Below, one piece after another: positions 23,096-35,814 of a DNA stretch of 64,000 nt. The notes beneath the pieces are model-generated. The model saw nothing but the letters and a program-made list of their open reading frames with translations, was not told where the DNA came from and did not search any database. Each line of letters starts with the position of its first letter. Positions within the stretch are counted from its first letter, which is position 1. Made by a program: the position numbers and the translations under genes. The DNA is taken from the NCBI GenBank assembly GCA_051294375.1, contig CM119266.1:24044411-24108410 (forward strand), written 5' to 3'. Origin of the DNA: Paraspadella gotoi (taxonomy: Eukaryota > Chaetognatha).

Positions 23096-23150
23096 TATAA
23101 AATTGGTACAACAAATATAAAAATTATCCATTCATTTAATAAATAAACTA
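23096..23150 (+). repeat. direct repeat, copy 1 (~53 bp)
   Basis: It contains AAATTGGTACAAC, then ATATAAAAATTATCCATTCA and TTTAATAAATAA, and is repeated at 23333-23386 with few differences. The two copies flank about 185 bases holding most of a candidate minus-strand exon. Confidence 0.8.
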
Positions 23151-23265
23151 TCTTGCCCCTGACTTTGGCTTTGGTGGTTTAAGACCTCCATCACTCTTGC
23201 AAGATAATCACATAGCAGACACATTCCATAGTACCTGGCTTTCCTATCAATGAAAAGACCACTCC
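23132..23265 (-). CDS. candidate minus-strand terminal exon
   Basis: On the minus strand, after a possible cttaag acceptor, a frame of about 44 codons reads SGLFIDRKARYYGMCLLCDY, then LARVMEVLNHQSQSQGQDS, and stops at 23132-23134. It mixes hydrophobic and charged residues like a folded protein and stands out against AT-rich surroundings. I do not recognise the family. The exon lies between and partly inside two direct repeats, so it could be a captured or retroposed fragment. Confidence 0.3.
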
Positions 23266-23332
23266 CTTAAGTATAAGATCGGGGAATACTACATTGTACT
23301 CCGCCCAGCATCAAAATACAAAGAGCTGAATT

Positions 23333-23386
23333 TTATGAAATTGGTACAACCAATATAAAAATTATCCATTCATTTAATAAATAAGC
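23333..23386 (+). repeat. direct repeat, copy 2 (~53 bp)
   Basis: Second copy of 23096-23150. It is followed by a short tandem (ATAAGCTATATAA)2. Confidence 0.8.
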
Positions 23387-23625
23387 TATATAAATAAATA
23401 AGCTATATAATAATAAATAATCAGGCATTATGTAGATTTTTAAAAAGATGGCGTTTTCCAAATTTTTTTTTCCCATTTAAGTACTCTTTTGGATTTACTT
23501 AATCTTTTTAAATGGATTTATCAAAACGATAGTCGTTGGTTTAGTTGGTTTCGATTTGAAACGTTTATTCTCGTGATTATGTTGCTCACTTCACCAAATT
23601 AAGCCTGTAAAATCTTCATTCTTGA

Positions 23626-23707
23626 GCAGTTGTGGCCGAGTGGTTAAGGCGACTGACTAGAAATCAGTTACGGTCTCCGTGCACAGGTTCGAATCCTGTC
23701 AACTGCG
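23626..23707 (+). tRNA. tRNA-Ser(AGA): tRNA-Ser (AGA)
   Basis: An 82-base class II tRNA. The acceptor stem GCAGTTG pairs fully with CAACTGC. The A box is TGGCCGAGTGG and the anticodon loop CTAGAAA gives AGA. The long variable arm is expected for serine, and the B box is GGTTCGAATCC. A TTTT Pol III terminator starts at 23712. The gene has no intron and looks functional. Confidence 0.96.
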
Positions 23708-23984
23708 CTAGTTTTCCTCCAGAATCCGATTAAATACATAAATACTAGGAATGCAGTTACGAGCTCTTTTAACAAAATATTATTATAAATATAAGGCAAA
23801 TGACAACGTCAAGATAATAACGTCGAGCTAATTAAACAATTTGTTTATATTTTTTTTTCAGAAAGTTAAAGCAAAATGGTATCGATTCTATTGGAAATTT
23901 AAAAAAAAAAACACTTTATTGAAGTTTTAATGTAACAGTTTAAACAAATTTGAACAAATTGAACATAAAATTCGCCGAAAAATT

Positions 23985-24057
23985 TGCCGAAACCCGGGAT
24001 TGAACCAGGGACCTTTAGATCTTCAGTCTAACGCTCTCCCAACTGAGCTATTTCGGC
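23985..24057 (-). tRNA. tRNA-Phe(GAA): tRNA-Phe (GAA)
   Basis: A 73-base cloverleaf on the minus strand. The acceptor GCCGAAA pairs with TTTCGGC, with an A discriminator. The A box region is TAGCTCAGTTGGGAGAGC, the anticodon loop CTGAAGA gives GAA, and the T arm is GGTTCAATCCC. A run of T follows the 3' end. It is convergent with the tRNA-Ser gene, 277 bases away. Confidence 0.96.
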
Positions 24058-24260
24058 ACCTAATCAACAGGGTTAGCCATATGTCTCAGACTCACAATTT
24101 TTTCTACGCACCTCTAATTCCTCATCAAACAAGGATTCGAATCCTGAGTTCGAATGCGAAAAAAATTTCATCAAATTTTTTTTCTTTTCGATTTTCCACA
24201 TGAAATCCGTTCAAGGATTTTTAATGGCCGTCCGCTTCTTTTTCCCCCGCATTCCGGGGA

Positions 24261-24293
<33 letters not shown>

Positions 24294-24605
24294 TGAGGAT
24301 GATGATGAAGATTGATGATCAAGATTACACATAAATCACCACGAGAAGAATGATGGTGATTCTTCCTTTGCTCCACAGATGAGGAAGTGTGCGAAAATCT
24401 TCCCAGTTTTTTTTTTTTATTCAGTATTTCTTGAATCTCATTAAAGCTACTTAATGTTTTAATTCCTCCTTACCCTCTCAACCTTTCGGGTAAGTCAGAA
24501 GATATATAACGTTCTTTGGATCGTTCCTCGCTTTCAAGAAAAATCTCTGATGGACGAATAACGCATTAAAAAAAAGAAAGAGAATTATCTCCACCAAATC
24601 TCAAA

Positions 24606-24673
<68 letters not shown>

Positions 24674-27600
24674 CTCCCATTAACTTTCTGGCGCCGCCAT
24701 TTTATTGTCACTAGTTCCCATTTTCGGATTCTTTAGGGTCTTTTCTCCCTCCCAAAATTTTCCCTGGCATTTTTTTTCGGCATTTTTTCTCGTGCATTTA
24801 TTATTTCCTTCTTCGCCCCCTGTCGAGGCTTGTCGCCTGCCCCCCTTTTCTCCCCAGCCCGACGACCATCGAGCGCCAGTCTCCCTTCTTTTCCAGAGTC
24901 CCTCCGGGCGTCCGTTTCGTAACGACTCGGCTATCTCGCACCGGGGTTCGGACCGTCTCCCCTTGCGCTCATTTTGAAAAGAGGGCGGGGGGAGAGTTGG
25001 CGCGGAGTTGTTGGGTGGGGAGAGGAAGCTGGAAGGGAAGATGGTAAGTAAAAAGGGGAGTATCTATCTCTCTAAAATTTATGAAAACTAGTCATTTTAG
25101 AACTTTTCTGTACCTTTTAAAATAGTTTCTCCGGATAGCACGGAATAAAACAAATATACCATTGTGTTATTTTCCTTTCTTTTCGTTGTGTAGTAAATAT
25201 TTAGAAAAAGTTTTAAATTTTTATATCAACAACGATTTTTTATATAACAAATATACCAAAATAATTTTATTAAAACCAAACCATGCAACGAAATTCATAA
25301 TTCTCCCTTCAAACTCAGGCAGACGATTCCCAGGTGTATTTTTGGGTTTTGAATCATAGCGATCATTCTGTACAACAGTGAGAGATGCGTATAATAATGA
25401 GAAGAGGATTGTAAAAAACTGATGGTAATGTTTTGTTTGTTTTAGTGTTATATGTTAGTGTTAGTAATTAATAAGTTTTCTCGTTCTTCGAATAAAATCT
25501 TTAAATAATGAATCACACGCTCAACGAAACGTTGTTGATCACTGATCCTGTATTTTGACAACTAAATTTTCACTCAAACGGCACTTTAAAAAATTACAAA
25601 TAAAAGTAATACCTACAACACTTTGTAAATTTATAAGTCACACAGTTATTCCGATTCTCATCTCAAAATAACTCAATCTTTTACATTGACTTAAGCGAAG
25701 TATCAGAATTGCTTCACAAGATCACGTGATTTCCGTCAAAAACGACTCGTGACTTTCACGTGACTCTCACGAGTTCATCACGAATCCTCCTATTTTCGAG
25801 TCGAACGCGAGTTTCACTCCCGTTTTAACTTTGACCTCGTTTTTTTCGGCGTCGGTTAGAAAAGACGCCTTTTCTCCAAACCCCCATTCTTCTTTTCCCC
25901 CTTTCCTCAAATACTTTCTCCCACCATTACCTACTTCTCTAATCCCTTTTATACCCAATCTCCTTTAACCTGAATTCTTTTTGTTTCCTACATTTTTTTT
26001 ATCATTTTCTTAATGGTTATTTTTATCATTTCCTAAATTGTTTTTAATACTTTTTATAATTATTTTCTAATATGTTTATTAACTTTTTCTTTTTTTTAAT
26101 TAACATTTCCTTAATAATATAGGCTATTTCAGTCATGCTTTTTGTCGTTATCTTGTTAACGATTCCATGCTCTTTATTTTTTTTCTTGAATGTTTTGATC
26201 AGTTCCCTCCTGTCTTGTCCCGCCCAACTCTTTACCAACTAAGTAGATATGTAGACATGTAGACATGTAGACAGTCCATCCAGTCCATCCGATACAAACC
26301 ATTCAGCTCCAACTCCACTCGCAACTTTTTTAACATCTATTTTCTGAACCACTCTTTCTTACCAACAATTTTATGATAAGCTCTATCGGGGCTCACAATT
26401 TTTTCTCTAGTGTGAAGGACACGGGAACCCGACCGAACGAAAACAAATCATCTCTCTCTCTCTCTCTCTCTCTCCTCTCTCTCTCCATCTCTACTCGTCT
26501 CTCTCTCATCTCTCTTCTCCTCTTCAAAAAGAAGGGAATGAACTTTGAAAAACCCTAAAACCTGCCGCGCGTCAAATCGACCATGCCTCTTGGTCTCTGC
26601 GGGAGTGTCTACCATTTTATTTTCTGCCATGGTGGACAATACTAAAAATATTTGTCAGGAACTTGGTATTCTTTTTATTGCCAACGGAAACGCTTGTTCC
26701 ATGAAGAAAGTTTTTAAGAAATATGTTGTCTTTTTCAAGTTGTGATTGATTAAACTAGTTTCCATTTTAAGTGCAGTAATAACTATAACAGTTGTAAATC
26801 ATTATACGTTTATAACAGAGATGATCTGATTCTTTGATCTGTATGTATATATGTACATATCTTCTAGTTTTTTTCATCTAGTTAAAAACTAAAAAGTGAA
26901 AGAATTCTTAATGAGTTCTTCAAGGTGACCTTGAAAAACTCATTTGTCACTGATCGAGCTATGGAATGTCTAAGGTGACTTCCTATCTCATCCTCAAGAT
27001 TTGAAAAATGACTCGAAACGCGTTTCAAATTTCAAATTGCACTTTATCATCATCATTGTATTTTTTTTAACAAACTGTACATCAAAAAAAGAAATAAATA
27101 AAGAAGGTACTACACAAAGATGACAGTGTGATTAAAAGTAAAAGTAAGTATCATATACCGTAAACATCACATTAAAAAAAACTGTGAAAATGATTGATGA
27201 AAAAAAATCACGGCAAGAGATTACATTGTTAATTGAACGAACGTAATACTACAGATAACATTTGTTGTCGGAAAAGATAGACATGCATCATGTTATTATA
27301 TATAGACTAAAAGTTTTTTTTTTGGCAAGTGAGACGATTTTGTTTGTTTATTTTACCTCGACAAAGGGTCACGGATTAAGTGACGCGCGTCTAGTAATGA
27401 TAGAATAAATTTATAATACTAGCTATAGTTAAATCGACGGAAGAAAAGGAGAGAGCGAGTGGCACAGACGAAAATAATCGACGAGTAACAAGACGATTTT
27501 TTTTGCATTTACTAGGAAGAAAAAAAAGATTTATGTAAAAAAGAGTGAAATGTGGAGGAAGTCTCGACTGAAGAATAACGAAAAAAAAAAGCAGCTGTTT

Positions 27601-28197
27601 AAACTCTTTTATGTGTCCGTTTTAAAAACAAATGCCGCGGAAAATCATTAATTAAAAACTACCTTTTTTCGGGCGAAATAGGGTTGATACGTTTCTCCAT
27701 AATTTACGATGTCAAAAACGACAAACGCTCGGTTAATCAGTAACTAAAATGCAAAATACTAAGCATTTCCCGCATCTCGTAATTATATGAATAAATAAAA
27801 GAATAAATTATTAAACGAAGCGTTGGTGGGGGAGTTTTATAGAGCTTTATATGTACTCGGCTCGCCAAAAACGAGATGCTATTTGTGTAATATTATTGTA
27901 TAACACGGTTAGGATGTGCGCCGATGACGAACACGTACTATTCGTGTCTCATTTTTTTGGACAAATCTAAGGCATTTTTAAAATAAGAAATTTCCGTGAG
28001 ATTCGATATTTAACGAATCCTCGAAAGCACGGCAACTAAATGTTAATAATTTATTATTTATTTATAATTATTTATTTAATTAAATGTTAATAATTTATTA
28101 TTTATAATTAATTATTTATTTAATTTTATTAAAATTTTTAACCGCGCGATCTAGGATTCGATTCGTTCATAAGAAAGGAGATGAGTAGAGAAGAGAG

Positions 28198-28234
<37 letters not shown>

Positions 28235-28645
28235 TTGACTCGATTCCAATTAGTATATAAAAACTTTCGTTTGTGTAAACCTCGATATTTTTTTTAGGAC
28301 CTCGAGTTTGTATGACAACAAGGGGGACTGTGTGTATTGAGAAAAAAGAAAGATCTGAAGAGAGAGTGAGAGAAAAAATCGAAGAGAAAGAGATGAAAAA
28401 AGGAAAATATAAAGAAGAGAGAAATAGAGAGATTGACTGTTGTTCCCGAAAAAATAAATCACAATGTCTTGCAATCGTGACAAAGTTTACAAAGAAATAT
28501 TACCTCAAAGAACTATGGGAAAAGTGAAATCTCTTTAAAAATGAGAAAGTGACGTAGGGATATAGAGGGAAAAGGAAAGATACAGAGAGAGTGAAGAGAG
28601 AGAGAGAGGAGAAGAGAGAGAGAGAAGAGAGAAGAGAGAGAGACG

Positions 28646-28683
<38 letters not shown>

Positions 28684-28736
28684 AGAGAGAATAGAAACCC
28701 GACGACTGCTTTGAGCCAAGGCTCTCGTAAAAGTCA
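24058..28736. other. mainly non-coding, repeat-rich region
   Basis: It holds (GAC)n at 24258-24297, TC tracts at 24607-24677 and 26449-26520, and GA tracts at 28199-28231 and 28590-28690. A 44-bp AT-rich unit is repeated twice at about 28037-28124. A GC-rich segment at 24800-25040 ends with an ATG directly followed by gtaagt (25040-25048), which could be a 5' exon ending at its start codon. A minus-strand frame at about 25767-25880 ends KLAFDSKIGGFVMNS beside two CACGTG boxes. Nothing here is firm enough to call a gene. Confidence 0.4.
25723..25762. promoter_or_regulatory. pair of TCACGTGA E-boxes
   Basis: CACGTG occurs at 25723-25728 and 25757-25762, each flanked by T and A to give TCACGTGA. 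This palindrome is a typical bHLH-zip site (USF/MITF/TFE type). A TATAAAAG-like box on the minus strand lies about 190 bases away, near 25948-25956. No start site is proven. Confidence 0.4.
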
Positions 28737-28842
28737 GGGAAGATCGTTTCGATTCGCACTGATTCATGGTGACAATGGTCACGAGGGTTTTGATTCCGAC
28801 CGCGTAGAACCCGAAATCTCGTCTGGAACCTATCACGGTGAC

Positions 28843-28863
28843 CACGTGACCCCCCATCACGTG
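28843..28863. promoter_or_regulatory. E-box pair, unit A
   Basis: CACGTG at 28843-28848 and 28858-28863, about 225-245 bases upstream of the ATG at 29086. Unit B has the equivalent pair at 36735-36765. The second box has the full TCACGTGA palindrome. Confidence 0.4.
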
Positions 28864-29372
28864 ATTCGTCGATCACGCGACCGGCGAGACGCCGTGATTG
28901 CGGATTTCCGACGTCGGGTCGGGGGCCGGCGGGCGCGGCGCGGTTCAGGGGTCGAGAAAATATTTTTTTTTAAAAATATGGCGACAAAATACTTATACTT
29001 ATATTTTTGTTTTTCCTTAGTCTAAATAGTAAATTTCGAAGAGTTTGTACTTTAATGGACTTTAGGGTTAGGTTAAATAATAAATATGCCACTCAACCTT
29101 TCCGGAACGTACGGTGCCGAGGGAACTCTCGGACCGGATTTCCTCTTCAAAGCAGCCGGACCCGACTCAGACACCGAAAGAGATTCAAAGTCGCCGCCAA
29201 CCGATTGTGGAGAACGTCCCGTTTTTCACGGTACAAAGGGAAATCCGTGTCGGGCATGTCGGCCGTGTCGGGCATGTCGGCCGTGCGGCACGCGGTCGGG
29301 CGGGTGCAGTGAAAGGGATGGAGGAGAAGAGGAGGAGGAATGGCGGAAAATGAAATGGTGTATAAGAGAACG

Positions 29373-29444
<72 letters not shown>

Positions 29445-29812
29445 AGATGGAGAAGAGAGAGGAGAGAGAGAGAGAGAGAGCAAAAAAAAAGAGGGAGTTT
29501 TCCGGGCGGCCAAAAACAACGAAAATTTCTCGGAGATTTTCCAACAAATTAAACAACTTCACAAGAATTTTCTAAAACGGATCAATGAAAAAAAAATTGA
29601 GAACAGAGTGGACTAAATAGCTGAAACAAGATGAGTCGAAAGAGATTTAAGGGGATCTGAATTTTTAAGGGGGTTAGTCGAAACTCGTCGGTAGAAGAAG
29701 CAAGAAAAGAAAACGAATTTAATGTTGAATAAAGAGGAGAAGAAAGAGAAAGATTTGATTGAGAGAAAGAAAAGAGAATCACGGGGAGAAAGAGAGAGAG
29801 AGAGAGAGAGAC

Positions 29813-29854
<42 letters not shown>

Positions 29855-30170
29855 AGAGAGCGAAGAGAGAGACCTGAAAAGAGAGACACGCCGATTCTGG
29901 CCGTCAGATAATAATGGAGCGTCGCTCTTGCTCTCTCTCACTCGATCGTCTTCTCAACCTCTCAACTCCCCTCACTCCTCTCTCTTTGGCACGGCCTACT
30001 TGACGGAAGCGGCAAGGGGTAGCAATGAGACGCATCGAGGAAGAATTTTAAAAAAAATATTGTTTTTTTATATTTCGTGTTTTAATGCAAGCGTTATAAA
30101 TACAAAAAAGACCTCGTGACAAGCGTTACAACCGGGGGGACGAAAGGAATAGAATAGATTGTAAAGAGAA

Positions 30171-30211
<41 letters not shown>

Positions 30212-32182
30212 AGAGGATGTCCTTTAACAATATTAAATGGTTTTTCTCTCTCTCCATTCTTTTTTAACGAGTACGGAAGAAATATTTAAGATGAGAAAGT
30301 GAAAGCGGTTGTGGGGGGCGGAGGACGAGGAAATCGGTCAAGAACATTGGAATTTCACTCCGTGAGAAATTCAGTGTTTTCAGTGCATTTCTTAGAATGT
30401 GCTATGTTTATTCTATGCTGATTTAATAATTTTTTTAGAGATCGCGAAGGCAGATTTATGCTAATAGATGTCGAATAGTGACGAAATAGCAAGGTTAGTA
30501 TATGCATAAAGGTAATTTTTTGAATTTTTTGACAATTGCTACCGAATTGGATAAGACTAAATGAATAAAGTATGTAAAAGAAAGAAAAGAAAGAAAAGAA
30601 ATAAAGAAAAGACAGAAGAAAGAAAGACCAGGAAAGAAAGAAAGAAAGAAAAAAAACAGAAAGATAAGGGCATCTAAATTTTATCAACAAAAAAACACGA
30701 AGAGAATGTTGCAATTTCTGCGACGACGCAACGAATATCTAAAACGGAGCGAAAAGAGGTGAGAAACATTCCATTCCAAACTTGTTTTTTTTCTAATTCA
30801 ACTGGCAAAAATCTGGCAGCGTTGAATGGGGAACAACCTTCTAAATCAGCACAAGAAATCGTATTTTTCGAAACAATAAAAAAACTAATGGCAGACTAGG
30901 TAAGGATGGCGAGTCAAAAATGTAGCCGTCGTTTGAACAAGAGCAAAAGAAAAAAAATATGTATTCGTGGTGGTTTTGTGTTTTTCGATAGACGTAGCAA
31001 ATGGGGAAGAGAAGAGAGCAGAGGAGACTAGAGAGAGAGAGAAGAAGAGAGAGAGGAGAGAAGAGAGAGAGAGAGAAGAGGGTGGGGGGGGATGGGGCAA
31101 AAATGGGGGGGGGCGGATAAAAGAGAGAGAGAGAGAGAGAGAGTAGGAGAGGAGAGAGATAGAACTTAAGAAACCTCTGATAGTTGACGAGCGGCGACTA
31201 AAGTTTTTACAATATTTTTTTTTCGTAGTACGCGCGGAGAAAAACTCGACAAACGGTTTAACTTCGACCCCTCGATTGCTTTGTTGTGTTTCGTTTAAAA
31301 CTAACGACTATAATTAATTAAAAAAAATACAATTTATTAGCCTTTATTTTAAGTACTGAAAAAAGTTTCGTATGTTCTAATAATAAAGCTTATGATGTGA
31401 AGTCGTTAGTTTTATTGTAATACAGAAATAAGATTAAAAAACTGTTTTTGGATAAGTTAGATTTAAAGGGGCGTTTTTTAGGATGGGACGACCGTTTTTA
31501 AAAAAAAAAAGATAATTTACGAGTACTCCGCCGAACAACTCTAAAGTCACTTTTCGGTCGTCTGTTTTGTCCGTCGGTATGCCTGTCTGTCGTCTGTCCA
31601 CTTTTGTTAAAAATGCATATAATTTGCTTAATAGTTGATTGCTTCATTTGTTAAGACCAAGAAAAAAACCTATAATCTAAGGGACTGGTTAGCGCCGCCT
31701 TCAGTAACTCCAAAACTAGTAAAGAATAAAAGCAACAAGAATTTGAAGGAGTGCAAGTCATAATACACAACGCTCAAACAATTTGTTTAGTCATGTATGC
31801 ATATCATGTGATCAAAAGAAAATACGCGTGAAAATAAAGTCATCTGCGGCGCAACACATTGAATTATCGTACTTAGTTTAAAAAAACTTTGAAAAACTTT
31901 TTACCGTGAAGAGCTCGTCTTTCTAAGTTTTTTCTGTTTAATCATTTCAATTTTTCCCACCGGATCGCTATCTTGATAAATTGATTAAAAACAAAAGACC
32001 AATCAGTCCGGTCTGATAGTTCTTCATTATCTACGTAAGTGATAGACTTTCCTTTAATTATTACCACCACAATATATTTGGCCAAAAAGGCCCTAAGTAA
32101 AAGTCGTCGTTTCCGCCATTCCCCCACACGCGTACGGAAATAAAAGACCTCATTGGCCACGGGCGTCACTGACGAACCGATG

Positions 32183-32881
32183 TCAGCCGTTGACGTAGTG
32201 TTGATTTGTCGCGTTGTCCGGCGGACTTGAGTTGACCTCGTGAAAGGTTGAGCCGCGCTCGCCCCGGTCGTCATGCCGACGCGCCTGCCGACCCAGGTCG
32301 GATTGTTGGTTTCTGGTGTCCCATGAGGGCAGCCGACCGCGGGCTTGCCGTCTGCATTTGTTATGCACGCGTTCGCCCTCCGCCTCCGCCGACTCCGCCG
32401 CCGCCGCAGCATGCCGCCCGCCGCCGGCCCGCAGCCGCTGCCGCGGCCTCGACGTAACTTGACGCGCGTGCTCCTAGACTCGGTTTTTCTGTTGCTGGCT
32501 GCAATTGATGCTCGAGCAGCGAACGCCGGAGGATTCTTGAGGCGGGAAGCGGAAGACCTCGGGCGAAGCGACGCCGCGGGACTGATGACGACGCCGACAA
32601 CGGACGGCCGCTTTATTCCTCGCCGCCGCCTAGCGCCGCCGTGGCTCTTGGCGCCGCCGTCGAGAAGTCGGCCGTTTTCGTCGAAGAGTTCCTTGTCGTC
32701 AGTCGGTCGTCCTCGTCGTCGTCGTCAATCGCGGTTCTCACGTTCTCGTCCTCGACGAGCGAGACGAACGAACTTGGAACCTTGGAAGCTTGGCCCGCGC
32801 CTCCGCGTTTAAGGTTCGGAGAATACTTTTGTTTTGTTGTTCTTTCATTCTCCTTCAATCCGATCGATTCTGGAACCCTAA
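32183..32881 (-). pseudogene. Hox terminal exon, frame-broken copy in unit A
   Basis: Same exon as 40377-40993, recognisable from the GGTTCCAGAATCGA homeodomain segment near 32862-32877 to the TGA at 32183-32185. Small indels scatter the translation over three frames. The breaks fit read errors; the copy should not be counted as a second Hox gene without read support. Confidence 0.75.
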
Positions 32882-33581
32882 CAATGAAAGGGGAAGATGG
32901 GGGGGCGGCGCGGAGAAAGGGGCGTGGTTTACCTGGCGATCAAATTTAAACAGAACCTTACATGATATTACGCCTCGTTTTGAACTGTCGATTCGTATTA
33001 AGTTTGAATGGTAATTTTGGTAGCGTCAAAATATTAGTCATTACAGTATAACGTTAGTTATAAATTATACAAGCGACTGTAAAAAACCTAAAATACATTT
33101 CTAATGTCAGAAAGAGCAAGACCCTCTAAGTTTTTAATCAAAACTCTCTCCGACTTAAGTTGTAATTAACTGTCACCGAATACTTGGCTCCTATCAATGA
33201 AGTGTATACTATTTTTTTAAAACTTATCAATTTGACTATGCTACGTACTAATCTAATCTTACTTTAATTACTCTCCTATCTTACTTTTCTTGTCTCGTAT
33301 CTTTCTCATCTTGAGTCGACGGATTCCTAATCCTTCTGCTCTCCTCCTTTCAATCAATAACAACGAAAAAGCCCGATGTACCGAACGGTTTGACGCCGCC
33401 AACCGTCGCCCGGCACGCCCCGCGCCGGCGACGGCGCCCACACGCCGCCTCAACGGCCGGCGTTCTATCGCCGCTAATTACGCGCACTCGATGCGGCGCC
33501 GCGTGAATTATTGCTCTTCTGTGAAACGTGCGAACGCTGCACTCCTTTGATGACACGGAACGCATTCTCGAGGAGGATGGG

Positions 33582-33612
<31 letters not shown>

Positions 33613-33808
33613 CTCTCTCTCTCATCTCTCTCTCTCCTCCTCGTCTCCTCTGTTTATTCTCTGCTCTCCTCTCTCTCTGCCTCTGCGCCCTTTCTTTCCC
33701 TTCCACAAACTAAAAACGGTCCGTAGCCTGAAACGTAGCCTTTTCTTTATACATGGTTTTCATTTTAGGTAATTTTGATCTACCAAGAATACCATCAACG
33801 CTACTTAC

Positions 33809-33962
33809 CTTTTGATCTGCCTCTCGTAAGATCAAGGCGTGGGCGATCTCGATCCTCCTCTCCTCGTCAGGTATCGATTGAAGTGATACTCTTTCTCCAT
33901 TCCAGCGTCTGGTAGCGAGTGTAGGTCTGTCGCCCTTTTGTTAACGAGGGAGTTGCCTGGCC
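33809..33962 (-). pseudogene. Hox homeodomain exon, frame-broken copy in unit A
   Basis: Copy of 44840-44992. [13 protein letters not shown] is readable, but the first helix and the end of the exon are shifted by indels. The donor gtaag (33804-33808 on plus) and a ctttcaag acceptor region are still present. The intron to the terminal exon copy is about 930 bases in this unit. Confidence 0.75.
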
Positions 33963-34840
33963 TTGAAAGACGAAATAGGATAGGGAAAAATGGGGGAAAA
34001 ACATTATTTAAGAGGTACATTGAAATCTTTTTTCCGTCTACTGAATGGACACTTATCGTTTCATTTCCACGTTGGTATCCCAAATCTTGTCACATTTGGA
34101 TAGCAATGGTGAACTGTAAACCTTTAACAGTTTTGTCTTGCACTTGAAGCCGCTTCAACAACCGTCCTCTTAAAACTTGACTCCAATAATCGTCTATCAC
34201 CAAGCCACCTTTCGTGAAATCTCCGGACAAGAAGGGGTCGCGAGGAAACATGGGAGGCTATCTTCTCGAAATCTCGACCTCGCTTGTGTTTTTGTTAGAG
34301 GGACCACAGTTATATAAGCAAAACATTCCCTTCCCCTTCCGTCGCCCGCCGGCGATTCCAAATAACTTTTTTTTAGAACGTCTCTTCTCTCTCTCTCTCT
34401 CTCTCATCGTCTCTCTCTCTTCTTCTCTCTCCCTCCTCTCTCGTCTATCTCATTCTCTCTCTCTCTTCGTCTCTCTCTCTTTTTTTTTTTGCTTTTTGAA
34501 AAACCAAACTTATTTTTTCCGCGCCGCGCAGCGCTTGTTTCAAGCTTTTTTTTTTCACACAACCATCTAATCACCACATACGCCAAAAATTTATTTTGAA
34601 TTTCAGCATCGAAACGCCTATTCCCTTAACCACCAGCGTCGCGTTTAAAATAAAAAAAACGCTTCGGGAAAAAAGTGGAGAATTCAGTTTCGCCCCTCTT
34701 TATATTCCCACCCTTTCATAACTTTTCTTCTTCCATGAATGGCTTTTGGCAACCGTTTTAAGCATAACACTTGTTCAGCTCGCATTGTTATGAGATAGGA
34801 ATGGAGGAAAACCATCAAAAGAGAAAGAGAGAGAGAGAGA

Positions 34841-34854
<14 letters not shown>

Positions 34855-34873
<19 letters not shown>

Positions 34874-35770
34874 GAGAGACGAGAGAGAGGAGAAGTAGAG
34901 AGAGAGGAGAGAGAATTGAAAGTCCAAGGTATAACTAGAAAGAGAGAATGAGAGAAAAGAAAGAAAAGGGAAATTAAATAACGAGTCGAGAATTTTTTTC
35001 TTTATCTTCTCTGATGTATTTTAATATCCCTTTCTTTCCTCCTCATGTTTATAATGATTTTCTTATGTCCTTAATTTTTTCCCCTTTTTCATTTTCTTTT
35101 TTTTCCAGTTTTTTTCCTTTTGTAGTTTGCAAACTGTTTTGAGCGGCCGTTCTCGGCGCGAGATTCAATGTCGTTCTTTCCTTGTCAGCGCTCGCCTTAT
35201 TTACCTGCCCATTATTTTCCAGGGCCTCATATTTTACTTTTCCACCAGCCATATTGAATAGAATGCCTATCCCCCCGGCCAAACTAAATTGTCAACTATT
35301 ATATTTCATTCTAGGAAATATGGGTTTTTTCTTCTGTATTGTATTATGCTGATGAATGGCACTTAAGAATAAGTTCTATGTTTTACAATGCTAAATGGTT
35401 ATTTCCTTCCAATCTTTCTTTCTTTCCTCCCTTTTTTTTTCCCCCTATACAGTTTTCCCCTTTCTTCCTTCCACAAAAGTCCGCATATACAAACACTGCG
35501 TGGTTTTTTTTCCATTAATTGATTTCACTTTAATTCCCTCCATTGTAGGTTAATAACCCTTTCCACCATCTCCATCACGCCTTTCTTCATCGCGTCTGAG
35601 TGACTTATGTCTGTCGCCTTTCCCCAGCACACAATCCCGCGGAGCCGCAACCAATGATTAGTCCCGAGAATCTGGCCATTTTGCAGAGGGAGACTCGGTG
35701 GAAATTAATGGTTTGGAGAGAGAGAGAGAGAGAGAGAGAAGAGACGAGAGATGGTAGAAGGCAGAGAAGA

Positions 35771-35814
<44 letters not shown>

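Noticed and set aside
24120-24160. GGATTCGAATCC and GTTCGAAT, similar to a tRNA B box
   Set aside because: The motif is a short palindrome. No A box, acceptor stem or anticodon arm fits around it.
26545-26745. Small frames on both strands (minus strand MAENKMVDTPAETKRHGRFD)
   Set aside because: Protein-like over about 30 codons only, flanked by TC repeat, with no donor or homologue I can name.
32345-32812. 155-codon plus-strand frame opposite the Hox exon copy
   Set aside because: It is the antisense shadow of the frame-broken Hox terminal exon in unit A.
35343-35365. TATTATGCTG resembles the start of mature miR-1993, a microRNA I recall as linked to Hox genes in some spiralians
   Set aside because: Only about ten bases match and I found no pairing arm for a hairpin on either strand. 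The noisy copy in unit C has TTTATGCTG instead.
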